NCBI RefSeq assembly: GCF_009674495.1
Contig: NZ_WKJN01000027.1
Location: 19,010-83,009 of the forward strand
DNA: 64,000 nucleotides
Direction: 5' to 3'
DNA from: Duganella alba
GTDB taxonomy: Bacteria > Pseudomonadota > Gammaproteobacteria > Burkholderiales > Burkholderiaceae_D
The position numbers and the translations under genes are program-made. Under the pieces are notes generated by a model. It saw nothing but the letters and a program-made list of their open reading frames with translations. It had not been told where the DNA came from and made no database searches. Shown here piece after piece: positions 50,714 to 58,570 of this stretch. The number at the start of each line of letters is the position of its first letter. Position 1 is the stretch's first letter.

Positions 50714-51913
50714 ATGAACCAGCCTGTCGATCTTCCCCGGACTCACGCACAGGCGCTCACCGCCGATGCTGACGCTTCCGCTTCAACTCCCGCCACTCCC
50801 GCAGCACCCGCACCTTCCCGCATTCCCCTGCATGTCAACGCCCGCGGCCTCGCGCTGGGCGTGATCGCCACGGTCGCCTTCCTGTATGCCTTGCAGTGGT
50901 CGCGCAATTTCCTGGTGCCGGTTTTGCTCGGCATCCTGTTTACCTACATGCTCAGTCCGCTGGTGTGCTGGCTGGAGAAGCTGCGCATTCCGCGCATCAT
51001 CGCCGCCACGCTGATCACCGCCGCCATCCTTGGCGGCTCGGTGCTGGTGATGGAAAAGCTGCAGGGCGAGTTCCAGTCCATCGTCGATGAATTGCCGACC
51101 GCCGGGCACAAGCTGTCGCGCCTGCTGAACGACCGCCTGCACAACGGCGGCCCGAGCGCACTGCAACGCATCCAGGACGTGGCGACCGAGCTGCAACAGG
51201 CCACCGCCGGCGCGCAGGAGAAGCGCGCCGCACGCCGTGCCGCCGTGGCCTCCGCGCCGGACACGCTGCCGGTGATGGACTGGATCTGGGCCGGCTCGAT
51301 GGGCGTGATGGGCTTCCTGGGCCAGGCCACGATGGTGATCTTCCTGGTGTTCTTCCTGCTGATGTCGGGCGACACCTTCAAGCGTAAGCTGGTCAAGCTG
51401 ACCGGGCCGTCGCTGACCAAGAAGAAAATCACCGTCCACATCCTGGAAGACATCAACAGCTCGATCCAGAAATACATGCTGATGCTGCTGGTGACCAACG
51501 GCGCCCTGTCGCTGCTGATGTGGGCCGCCTTGCGCTGGATTGGCCTGGAAAATGCCGGCGCCTGGGCCATCGTGGCCGGCCTGCTGCATTTGATGCCTTA
51601 CTTCGGCCCGCTGCTGATCATGCTGGCGACCGGCATCGTGGCCTTCCTGCAGTTCGAATCCTTGCAGATGAGTTTGCTTGTGATGGGCGCCTCCTTGGCC
51701 ATCGCCACGCTGATCGGCACCGTGGTGGCGACCTGGATGACCGGCCGCTTCGCCCGCATGAACGCGGCGGCGGTGTTTGTCAGTCTGCTGTTCTGGGGCT
51801 GGCTGTGGGGCGTGTGGGGCTTGCTGCTCGGCGTCCCGGTGATCGTGATCGTCAAGGTGGTCGCCGAGCGCGTGGAAGGGATGGAAGTGGTGGCCGAGCT
51901 ACTGGGCGAGTGA
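50714..51913 (+). CDS. AI-2E transporter family permease
   Basis: 399 residues. A 40-residue Ala/Thr/Pro-rich cytosolic tail comes before about eight membrane segments. An amphipathic region (about 115-190) separates the N-terminal group from the C-terminal block, which ends in FWGWLWGVWGLLLGVPVIVI, the family signature. Same family as the protein at 30663 but only distantly alike. Substrate unknown. It lies behind the BON terminator, and its 3' end overlaps the convergent BrkB gene by 15 bp. Confidence 0.85.
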   Translation: MNQPVDLPRTHAQALTADADASASTPATPAAPAPSRIPLHVNARGLALGVIATVAFLYALQWSRNFLVPVLLGILFTYMLSPLVCWLEKLRIPRIIAATLITAAILGGSVLVMEKLQGEFQSIVDELPTAGHKLSRLLNDRLHNGGPSALQRIQDVATELQQATAGAQEKRAARRAAVASAPDTLPVMDWIWAGSMGVMGFLGQATMVIFLVFFLLMSGDTFKRKLVKLTGPSLTKKKITVHILEDINSSIQKYMLMLLVTNGALSLLMWAALRWIGLENAGAWAIVAGLLHLMPYFGPLLIMLATGIVAFLQFESLQMSLLVMGASLAIATLIGTVVATWMTGRFARMNAAAVFVSLLFWGWLWGVWGLLLGVPVIVIVKVVAERVEGMEVVAELLGE

Positions 51914-52762
51914 GGTTCCGCGCAGGCTGCCCAGCTGTAAAGCATACTGCCGCGCAAACTCGGCGCCGAGGAAGAAGATCTGCGCCGAGTAGTACACCCA
52001 TAGCAGCAGGGCGATCATCGAGCCGGCGGCGCCATAGCTGCTGGCCACGCCGCTGTTGCCGATATACGCACCGATCGCATATTTCCCCAGCGTGAACAAA
52101 GCCGCCGTACCGAGCGCGCCGATGGTCACGTCATGCCACGACAGTTTCACGCGCGGCAGCATCTTGAAGATCACGCCGAACAGCGCGGCGATCACGATGA
52201 AGCTGATCGCCATATTGATGACGGTGAGCGCGATGCCGGCGTCGGTCCAGTAACTGCCCCAGAATTTCTCCAGCAGCGTCAGCGCCGCGCTGACCACCAG
52301 CGACACCATCAGCAGGAAGGCCAGCACCAGCACCATGCCGAACGACAGCAGGCGCGTGCGAACCGTGTCCCACAGCGTGCCGTGGGTCAGGGGCGGGACT
52401 TGCCAGATCGCGTCGAGACTGGCCTTCAGTTCGGCAAACACGGTGGTGGCGCCGAACAGCAGCAGGCCGCTGGCGACCAGCGTGGCCAGCCGTCCTTCCT
52501 CCTTGTTCTGCGCGCCGGCCAGCACCGCCTGGATCGCTTCCGCGCCCTGGGCGCCGACCAGCCCGCGCAGCTGCGCGAACAGCTCGCCCTGGGCCGCCTG
52601 CGGGCCGTAGAACCAGCCGGCGATGGCCAGCACCAGCACCAGGATCGGCGCCAGTGAGAACAGGGTGTAAAAGGCCAACGCCGCGCCCATGCTGCTGCCG
52701 CGGTGATCGAACCATTCGAGGACGGTGCACTTCAGTACCGAGAATATATTTTTGGGCGACAT
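51899..52762 (-). CDS. YihY/BrkB-family membrane protein
   Basis: 287 residues with six membrane segments. The family core is clear: GSSMGAALAFYTLFSLAPIL near 24-43, WDTVRTRLLSFGMVLVL in the middle, and SYGAAGSMIALLLWVYYSAQ near 245-264 with FFLGAEFARQYA. BrkB-type proteins are inner-membrane transport-like proteins of unknown substrate. ATG 52762 has no clear ribosome site; an in-frame start 42 bp upstream is possible. Confidence 0.83.
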   Translation of the reverse strand: MSPKNIFSVLKCTVLEWFDHRGSSMGAALAFYTLFSLAPILVLVLAIAGWFYGPQAAQGELFAQLRGLVGAQGAEAIQAVLAGAQNKEEGRLATLVASGLLLFGATTVFAELKASLDAIWQVPPLTHGTLWDTVRTRLLSFGMVLVLAFLLMVSLVVSAALTLLEKFWGSYWTDAGIALTVINMAISFIVIAALFGVIFKMLPRVKLSWHDVTIGALGTAALFTLGKYAIGAYIGNSGVASSYGAAGSMIALLLWVYYSAQIFFLGAEFARQYALQLGSLRGTSLAQ

Positions 52763-52815
52763 AAAAAGCCGTACATGTTTGCGGCATCGGTGCAACCCGC
52801 ACACCGCTGCGGCCA

Positions 52816-52843
52816 GGGTCTGACCCCGTACGGGGTCAGACCC
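52816..52843. repeat. 28-bp palindromic repeat of the GGGTCTGACCCC family
   Basis: A perfect palindrome whose left half is GGGTCTGACCCCGT. The same core with a 4-nt centre recurs at 63824-63853. It lies between the BrkB and OmpA genes and is followed by CCCTTT. Such GGGTCTGACCCC elements are scattered in the intergenic DNA of this bacterial family (established only from general familiarity). Confidence 0.7.
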
Positions 52844-52856
52844 TTTCGTTCGGGGT

Positions 52857-52890
52857 AAAAAAAAAGCCCCGCAACGTTTAGTCGCGGGGC
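52857..52890 (-). terminator. Intrinsic terminator of ompA-like gene
   Basis: On the reverse strand GCCCCGC (from 52890-52884) pairs with GCGGGGC (52872-52866) over 11 nt, followed by nine Ts (complement of 52865-52857). It begins 16 bp after the OmpA stop codon. Confidence 0.85.
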
Positions 52891-52905
52891 GTTGGCTTCA
52901 ATGGA

Positions 52906-53958
52906 TTATTGTACGCGGCGTTCGATGGTGATCTGCTCCACTTCCACGCGACGGTTAGGTTCCAGGCACTTGATCAGGTCAGCGCGTTTCTTGTCGTTGC
53001 ACTCAACAACAGGATTCGACTCGCCTTTGCCCACGGCGTTCAGACGGTTGGCGGCGATGCCTTTGCCGACCAGGTAGTCTTTGACCGCATTGGCGCGGCG
53101 CTCGGACAGTTTCTGGTTGTACTTGTCGCTGCCCAGACGGTCGGCGTAGCCGGTGATGACCACGTTGTCGATGCTGCTGTTGGTGTTCAGCACGTTGGCG
53201 ATATCGTCCAGCTTAGGCTGGTTCGAATTCAGCTTGGCGCTGTCGAACGAGAACAGCTCGGTCGCCGACATCGTCACTTTTTCAAAGCGTGCTGGCGGTG
53301 GTGGCGGTGGTGCTGGCGGTGCTGGTGGTGGTGGCGGTGGTTCTGCCACTGGTGGTGCTGGCGGTGGTGCCGGTGGTGCCGGTGGCGCCGGGCGCGGTGG
53401 CGCGTCGAAGGCGAAGTTCAGGCCCACGGTCAGGTAGTAGTTGTTGCTCTTGCTGTTCGGGAACTCGTCGCCACGGATGAAACCGTGCTGGTCGCGCAGG
53501 TCAGCCTGGAAGGTGACGCGGTCGTTGATGTCCGCCTGGAAGCCGATACCGGCGCTCAGGTAAGGCGAGTTTTTCTTGCGCTCGATGTACAGCGGCAGGT
53601 TGGCCTTGTCGCGTTCCGCGCCGATACCGATCAGGATGAACGGACGGAAGGTTTTACGCGAGAACATGTACAGGCCGTCGACGCCCAGCGTGTCCTGCTG
53701 GTAGCGGCGGTCGCCGTCACGGGAGCGGGCATAGGTATAGCCGCCCTGGACATCCCACTTCTCGTTGATGGCTTTGCCGAATTTCAGACCGGCGCCGTAA
53801 CCGCGCTTGTCCGTGGCGCCAAAGTCGGAATCCGGCTTGACGCCGTTCACGCTTGGCTGAATGTACCACGATGGATTGATGACCGCATCCTGGGCCAGGG
53901 CGGAGAACGACGCGCAGAGGGCTGCAACGGCGATGGCGATTTTCTTGGATTTATTCAC
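52906..53958 (-). CDS. OmpA-family outer-membrane protein
   Basis: 350 residues from a GTG at 53958, seven bases after GGGAG. A signal peptide (cut after ALAQ, residue 23) is followed by an eight-strand OmpA barrel (about 25-185). A linker of about 45 residues made almost only of Pro and Ala comes next (about 188-230). The C-terminal OmpA domain binds peptidoglycan (LFSFDSAKLNSNQPKL; ITGYADRLGSDKYNQKLSER; NRRVEVEQ). It joins the outer membrane to the wall. A Crp-type dyad within a larger inverted repeat lies 97 bp upstream. A strong terminator follows. Confidence 0.92.
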   Translation of the reverse strand: MNKSKKIAIAVAALCASFSALAQDAVINPSWYIQPSVNGVKPDSDFGATDKRGYGAGLKFGKAINEKWDVQGGYTYARSRDGDRRYQQDTLGVDGLYMFSRKTFRPFILIGIGAERDKANLPLYIERKKNSPYLSAGIGFQADINDRVTFQADLRDQHGFIRGDEFPNSKSNNYYLTVGLNFAFDAPPRPAPPAPPAPPPAPPVAEPPPPPPAPPAPPPPPPARFEKVTMSATELFSFDSAKLNSNQPKLDDIANVLNTNSSIDNVVITGYADRLGSDKYNQKLSERRANAVKDYLVGKGIAANRLNAVGKGESNPVVECNDKKRADLIKCLEPNRRVEVEQITIERRVQ

Positions 53959-54040
53959 AGGGTGGCTCCCGATTGTTTAAAAAATTATTTCACTGCCAGC
54001 AATGTTGTTGCATCGCTGTTGGACCGAAGATTAGGCGACA

Positions 54041-54071
54041 AGGTGCGGTCCTTCCGTTCGCTACCGCACCT
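54041..54071. promoter_or_regulatory. Inverted repeat with embedded Crp-type dyad
   Basis: AGGTGCGGT (54041-54049) and ACCGCACCT (54063-54071) form a 9-bp inverted repeat. Inside its right half is CGTTCG-CTAC-CGCACC (54055-54070), two mismatches from TGTNCG-N4-CGNACA. It lies about 83-113 bp upstream of the OmpA start, in a 286-bp intergenic region that otherwise holds only the site at 54161. Confidence 0.45.
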
Positions 54072-54160
54072 AACTTTGTGCTGTATCAAACTTGCCACAT
54101 TTCCTGAAACTTATTCGTCGCGCCCTTGTCCGAGCTTAAAGCCTATAGATGCATCGCTAA

Positions 54161-54176
54161 TGTTCGTTGCCGCACA
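54161..54176. promoter_or_regulatory. Crp-type dyad TGTTCG-TTGC-CGCACA
   Basis: A full match to TGTNCG-N4-CGNACA, 68 bp upstream of the winged-helix gene at 54245. Confidence 0.6.
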
Positions 54177-54244
54177 GACCGTCCCGTCGCAAACAGGCAT
54201 TCTTGAGTCAAAGCAGTATCAATCCAGTTTAAAGGAGCGTTCTC

Positions 54245-54874
54245 ATGCATGCAGTCAGCAAACAACAAACCATGGTCCAAAACGAGATGAAAGCCTCGCC
54301 GGAGATGCAATCCACCACGGCCCGGCTGACGGCCTTGATGGATCGCTCGACCCCGGCGCCGCTGGACCGCAAGCCGGCCCTGTCGATGGCGTCGATCGAG
54401 CGCGTGCGCTCCACCTCGGCCACGCTGCGCCGCATCGAAAACATGCAAAAGCTGATCGGCGAACTGTCCATGCACGAGATGCTGGCCGACGAAATCGCCT
54501 GGTTCCTGAAGTTTTCGCCGTCCGGCGCCCGCAAATACATCCGCGACCTGCGCGAAGCCGGCGTGATCGAGCTGGCCCGCTACGTCGAAGGCACCGCCAC
54601 CTACCTGGGCAAGGCCGTTTATCAACTGACGCCGGATCCTGAGCGCATCGCCGCCTTCCTGGCCGCCATCGCCCAGCCGAAACGCGAAGGCGCGCCGCCA
54701 CGCAAGGAGCGTCCAGGCCTGCGCGAGCAAGCCATGGCGGGCAGCGGCCGTCATTTCCACATCCTGGCCGACGACACCCACTACGCCATCCGCGTCAACC
54801 GCGGTCCGGTGATGCGCGATCCGCTGGTGGCAGCCCTGTTCGGCAGCGCGCCGTCGCAGCAAAAAGCAGAATAA
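54245..54874 (+). CDS. Winged-helix-like regulatory protein
   Basis: 209 residues, soluble. Residues about 68-135 look like a winged helix (MQKLIGELSMHEMLADEIAW, then SGARKYIRDLREAGVIELAR and an Y-x-L wing strand AVYQLTPDP). The N-terminal 65 residues are Ser/Thr/Pro-rich and probably flexible; the C-terminal 60 residues hold a basic linker and a compact end (HILADDTHYAIRVNRGPVMR). It resembles a DNA-binding regulator but matches no family I can name. AAAGGAG precedes the ATG. A Crp-type dyad lies upstream, and a terminator follows. Confidence 0.6.
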   Translation: MHAVSKQQTMVQNEMKASPEMQSTTARLTALMDRSTPAPLDRKPALSMASIERVRSTSATLRRIENMQKLIGELSMHEMLADEIAWFLKFSPSGARKYIRDLREAGVIELARYVEGTATYLGKAVYQLTPDPERIAAFLAAIAQPKREGAPPRKERPGLREQAMAGSGRHFHILADDTHYAIRVNRGPVMRDPLVAALFGSAPSQQKAE

Positions 54875-54895
54875 ACCTCCTCGCAGGGGTATGAT

Positions 54896-54932
54896 AAACA
54901 GCCGGCCGGTGAACACCGCGCCGGCTGTTTTC
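54896..54932 (+). terminator. Intrinsic terminator
   Basis: AAACAGCCGG (54896-54905) pairs with CCGGCTGTTT (54921-54930) and is followed by TC TTG. It lies 22 bp after the winged-helix gene stop. Confidence 0.7.
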
Positions 54933-55003
54933 TTGTTGACATATTGAAATGCGGCGCAGCCGCCCCACCTATGCTGGCATGACATCTTACGGACCTGCGG
55001 CAC

Positions 55004-55870
55004 ATGGAAGCTTTGATCTGGATAGGCCTGACGGCACTGGCGATCGCACTGCCTTTTTACTACCCGCGCTGGCGCTTGCAGCGGGTACTGGCCCGGCCCT
55101 TGCCGCGTGAAGCGGAGCAGGTTTTACAGCGCAGCATCCCGGTCTACCGCCGCATGAGCCCCGACTTGCAGCAGCAATTGCGCAAGCTGGTGGTGCAATT
55201 CCTGCATCAGAAAAAGTTCGTCGGCTGCGAAGGGCTGGAAGTGACCGACGAAATGGCGGTCATCATCGCCGGCCAGGCCTGTCTGCTGCTGCTGAACCGG
55301 CACAGCAAGGTGTATCCGGCGCTGCACACCATCCTGGTCTATCCGAGCGAATTCGTGGCCCAGCGGCCGCAGGTGGGGCCGGGCGGCGTGATCACGCCGG
55401 GCCACCAGAGCATGCTGGGCGAGTCGTGGGATGACGGCCGCGTGGTGCTGTCCTGGGACGATGTGCGGCGCGGCGCCGGCGACTGGACCGACGGCCACAA
55501 CGTGGTGCTGCATGAATTCGCCCACCAGCTGGACAGCGAATCGGGCCGCGCCAACGGTGCGCCATACCTGGGCAATCCGGCCAGCTACCGCGAATGGTCG
55601 GAAGTGCTGTCGCGCGATTTCCAGAACCTGCGCATGAACGCCATGTATCGCCAGCACACGGTGATGGACTACTACGGCGCCACCAATCCGGCCGAATTCT
55701 TTGCCGTCGCCACCGAAACCTTTTTCGAAAAGCCGTACCAGATGGCCGAGCACCATGCCGAGCTGTACGCGGAATTCCTCAAGTATTACCGCGTCGATCC
55801 GCGCGAATGGATGTCGCCGCCGCCACCGCCGCCGGCAGCCGAGCCGGTCTCGTTCGCCTACGGCTGGTAG
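55004..55870 (+). CDS. mtfA: MtfA-type M90 zinc peptidase
   Basis: 288 residues. An N-terminal membrane-like helix (about 4-20) precedes the M90 domain. The gluzincin motif HEFAHQLD is at residues 170-177 (His 170, Glu 171, His 174), with the third ligand in ATNPAEFFAVATETFFEKP near 227-245. E. coli MtfA is a cytosolic peptidase that binds Mlc and so affects ptsG. The hydrophobic N-terminus here suggests membrane anchoring. A Pro-rich tail ends the protein. It converges on the signalling operon with no gap. Confidence 0.9.
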   Translation: MEALIWIGLTALAIALPFYYPRWRLQRVLARPLPREAEQVLQRSIPVYRRMSPDLQQQLRKLVVQFLHQKKFVGCEGLEVTDEMAVIIAGQACLLLLNRHSKVYPALHTILVYPSEFVAQRPQVGPGGVITPGHQSMLGESWDDGRVVLSWDDVRRGAGDWTDGHNVVLHEFAHQLDSESGRANGAPYLGNPASYREWSEVLSRDFQNLRMNAMYRQHTVMDYYGATNPAEFFAVATETFFEKPYQMAEHHAELYAEFLKYYRVDPREWMSPPPPPPAAEPVSFAYGW

Positions 55871-56371
55871 TCACAGGATGATGGAGCCGTCGTCGGTGCG
55901 CTTGACGTGCAGCAGGCCCGGCTCCTCGTCCTCCAGCCGCTGCGCCTCCAGTTCCTGCGCCGACGGCGCCTTGCCGGCCTCGGCCAGCAGGCGCTGACGT
56001 TCCTCCAGCCCTTGCAGGATGTTCTGCTCCAGCTCGGCCTGCTGCCACGGCTTGGGAATGAAGCGGAACACATGGGCGTCGTTGATGGCCGCCATGGCCG
56101 TCTTGAAATCGGTCGAGGCGCTGAGCATGATGCGCACCGTGGTCGGCGCCACGTCCTTCAGCGCCTGCAGGAATTCGCCGCCGCTCATTTCCGGCATCAT
56201 GAAGTCGGACACCACCAGGTCGAATTCGCAGACGCAGATGCGGTTCAGCGCGTCGAACGGATTGGTGAAGGTTTCGATTTGCGCGCCGGCCAGCGCCTTG
56301 CTCAACCGTAGCGCCCGTTGCAGCGCGCTCAGCATGTTCGGTTCGTCGTCCACCAGCAATATACGGGTCAT
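55871..56371 (-). CDS. Response regulator, receiver domain with helical tail
   Basis: 166 residues. A receiver domain (about 1-120) has the acidic pair DDE at 8-10, phospho-acceptor Asp 56 in VVSDFMMPE, a Thr/Ser site MLSAS, and Lys in FIPKPW. A 45-residue tail with no DNA-binding domain follows. The KPW motif is shared with the receiver of the EAL protein at 58567. Its start overlaps the upstream kinase stop by 4 bp (ATGA). It is the last gene of the four-gene operon, probably the immediate phosphate acceptor. Confidence 0.87.
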   Translation of the reverse strand: MTRILLVDDEPNMLSALQRALRLSKALAGAQIETFTNPFDALNRICVCEFDLVVSDFMMPEMSGGEFLQALKDVAPTTVRIMLSASTDFKTAMAAINDAHVFRFIPKPWQQAELEQNILQGLEERQRLLAEAGKAPSAQELEAQRLEDEEPGLLHVKRTDDGSIIL

Positions 56372-57744
56372 GTTTGCTCCTCGGTATGGCGGATCGGCAG
56401 CAGCACGCGGAAACAGGTGCCGCGTCCCAGTTCGGTATCGACTTCGATGCGGCCCTTGTGCTTCTGTACGATGCCGTAGGCCAGCGACAGGCCAAGGCCG
56501 GTGCCTTTGCCCACCGCCTTGGTGGTGAAAAAGGGATCGAAGATGCGCGACAGCGCGTCCGGCGCGATGCCGTTGCCGGTGTCTTCCACTTCCAGTTTCA
56601 CCGTCTGCTGGTCGGCCATGCCGGTGCGCAGCGTGATGGTGCCGCGCTGCTCGCCCATGGCCTGGGCCGCGTTCACCACCAGGTTCAGCACCACCTGGTT
56701 GATCTGCAAGGGCAGGCATTCGATTTCCGGAATGTCGCCATAGGCCTTGACCACGTCGGCGCGGTACTTGACCTCGTTGGCGACGATGTTCAAGGTCGAG
56801 TCTATGCCCTGGTGCAGGTCGGTACGGCTCCATTCCTGGTTGTTGTCGGCGCGCGAAAAATCCTTCAGGTCTTCGACGATATGGCGCACCCGCACCAGGC
56901 CTTCGCCCGATTCGCGCATCAGGGCCGGGATGTCCTCGCGCAGGAAGTCGAGGTCGATGCGCTCGCGCATGGCGCGCAGGCGCGTCACCACCTCGGGCTG
57001 GGCGATGCTGGCTTCGGCTTCCTGGTAGGCGTCCAGCATGTCGAACAGTTGGCCGAGGTAGTTTTGCAGCGTGCCGACGTTGGAGAAGATGTAGCCGATC
57101 GGATTATTGATCTCGTGCGCCACGCCGGCCGCCAGCTGGCCGATGGAAGCCATCTTCTCGGCCTGCACCAGTTGCTGCTGGGCCGCCGACAGCAGGTCGT
57201 TCAGCTCGGTCAGCTGGCGGATGTCGTCCTCCAGCTTGTCGTTGGCGTGGGCCAGCTGGGCGGTGCGCTTTTCGACGATGTGTTCCAGCCCGTCGCGCGA
57301 CTTGCGCAGGGCGTTTTCGGCGACGCGGCGTTCGGTGACGTCGCGCAGCGTTTCGATGGCGCCGACGATATGGCCCTCGGCGTCGCGCAGCGGCGCGGCG
57401 GTGAAGTGCAGCCAGTGGCCGCTTTCGCCGATGTTGGGGAAGAAGTCCTCCGACTCGTAGGCGCCGGGGATCAGCGTCGACGGGTGGCTGTGGCCAGGAT
57501 AGTGGTCGGCGATATTGGTGTCGCCGGCCACGATCAGGTCGCACAGCAGCGAGCGCTCCTTGACGTAGAACGGCTGCCACTGGTTGCGGGTGCCGACCAT
57601 GCAGGCGCGTGTCCAGCCCAGCAGCTGTTCGCAGGCCTTGTTCCAGTGGGTGATGACGTGGTGGCGGTTGATGGCGAAGGTGGCGACCGGGTGGCCGTCG
57701 AAGAATTCATCCAGCGCCACTTCGGCCTGCGAGGGGAGTTTCAT
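56368..57744 (-). CDS. PAS-domain sensor histidine kinase
   Basis: 458 residues, cytosolic. A PAS domain (about 10-140, with ATFAINRHHVITHWNKACEQ) is followed by a coiled coil (about 140-195), HisKA (VAHEINNPIGYI, His 210), and HATPase (QVVLNLVVNAAQAMG; DTGNGIAP; GKGTGLGLSL). This is the HisKA/NtrB-like class. It overlaps the downstream response regulator by 4 bp and lies 10 bp after the HDOD gene, so the pair is likely a cognate two-component system fed by the rest of the operon. Confidence 0.9.
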   Translation of the reverse strand: MKLPSQAEVALDEFFDGHPVATFAINRHHVITHWNKACEQLLGWTRACMVGTRNQWQPFYVKERSLLCDLIVAGDTNIADHYPGHSHPSTLIPGAYESEDFFPNIGESGHWLHFTAAPLRDAEGHIVGAIETLRDVTERRVAENALRKSRDGLEHIVEKRTAQLAHANDKLEDDIRQLTELNDLLSAAQQQLVQAEKMASIGQLAAGVAHEINNPIGYIFSNVGTLQNYLGQLFDMLDAYQEAEASIAQPEVVTRLRAMRERIDLDFLREDIPALMRESGEGLVRVRHIVEDLKDFSRADNNQEWSRTDLHQGIDSTLNIVANEVKYRADVVKAYGDIPEIECLPLQINQVVLNLVVNAAQAMGEQRGTITLRTGMADQQTVKLEVEDTGNGIAPDALSRIFDPFFTTKAVGKGTGLGLSLAYGIVQKHKGRIEVDTELGRGTCFRVLLPIRHTEEQT

Positions 57745-57754
57745 CGTAGCGTTC

Positions 57755-58570
57755 CTAATTGACCAGAATCTGGCACATATCGTTGACCATCACGGGGCAG
57801 CTGGCGCTGAGTTGCTGGCGCTGTTCATCGTCGAGCGCCAGCGTGTGCCAGGCGTGCTCGCGCTGCGCTTCGCTGGCGTCGGACGGCTCGGCCAGCAGAT
57901 GGGCAAGGCCGATCGCCAGCGCCAGGCCGGTGGCGTTGTCGTCGCGCTGGTGGCTGATGGCGTCCTGGATCGCCGGCGGGAATTTCCAGTAGGCCGCCAG
58001 TGCGCTGCCGGCCTGGGTGTGGTCGACGCCGAACACGGCCAGCTCGGCATCGGCCACGCTGGCGTCTTCATGCTCGGCGCGCCAGGCCGGCACCGCCGCG
58101 TATTCGTCGGGAAAGCGGGTCGCCAGCACCAGCGTGCCCAGGTTGTGCAGCAGGCCGGCGGTGAAGGCGGTGTCCGGACTCTGGCGCAGATGGCGCGCCA
58201 GCGCGCGCGCCCACACGGCGGTGGCGATGCCGTGGCGCCAGAAGGCGTCGAAATCCAGCGCCGGACCGCTGGCCGGCGGCACCGCGCCGATCACGCCGCA
58301 GGCTGTCACCAGTGTGCGCACGCTGTGCAGGCCCAGCACCGACATCGCCTGCTGGATGCTGGTGACCTTGGACGGCATACCGTAGAACGAGGAATTGGCC
58401 AGGCGCAGCGTCTTGGCGGTCAGCGCCTGGTCGAGTGCGATGCGGCCGGCCAGGTAGTGCAGGTCGACGTCGTCCTGTTCCATGCTGACCAGCAGTTCCG
58501 CCACCACCGCCGGCAGCGAGGGCAGGTCGTGGACGCGGCGCACCACGTCATCCAGGGCGATCTGGCTCAT
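57755..58570 (-). CDS. HDOD-domain signalling protein
   Basis: 271 residues, almost all HDOD: LPSLPAVVAELLVSMEQDD near 16-34, LRLANSSFYGMPSKVTSIQQ near 56-75, FTAGLLHNLG near 135-144. HDOD domains are HD-like but usually lack phosphodiesterase residues; they act as scaffolds in signalling operons with EAL, GGDEF or kinase proteins. Its start overlaps the EAL gene's stop by 4 bp. Confidence 0.9.
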   Translation of the reverse strand: MSQIALDDVVRRVHDLPSLPAVVAELLVSMEQDDVDLHYLAGRIALDQALTAKTLRLANSSFYGMPSKVTSIQQAMSVLGLHSVRTLVTACGVIGAVPPASGPALDFDAFWRHGIATAVWARALARHLRQSPDTAFTAGLLHNLGTLVLATRFPDEYAAVPAWRAEHEDASVADAELAVFGVDHTQAGSALAAYWKFPPAIQDAISHQRDDNATGLALAIGLAHLLAEPSDASEAQREHAWHTLALDDEQRQQLSASCPVMVNDMCQILVN

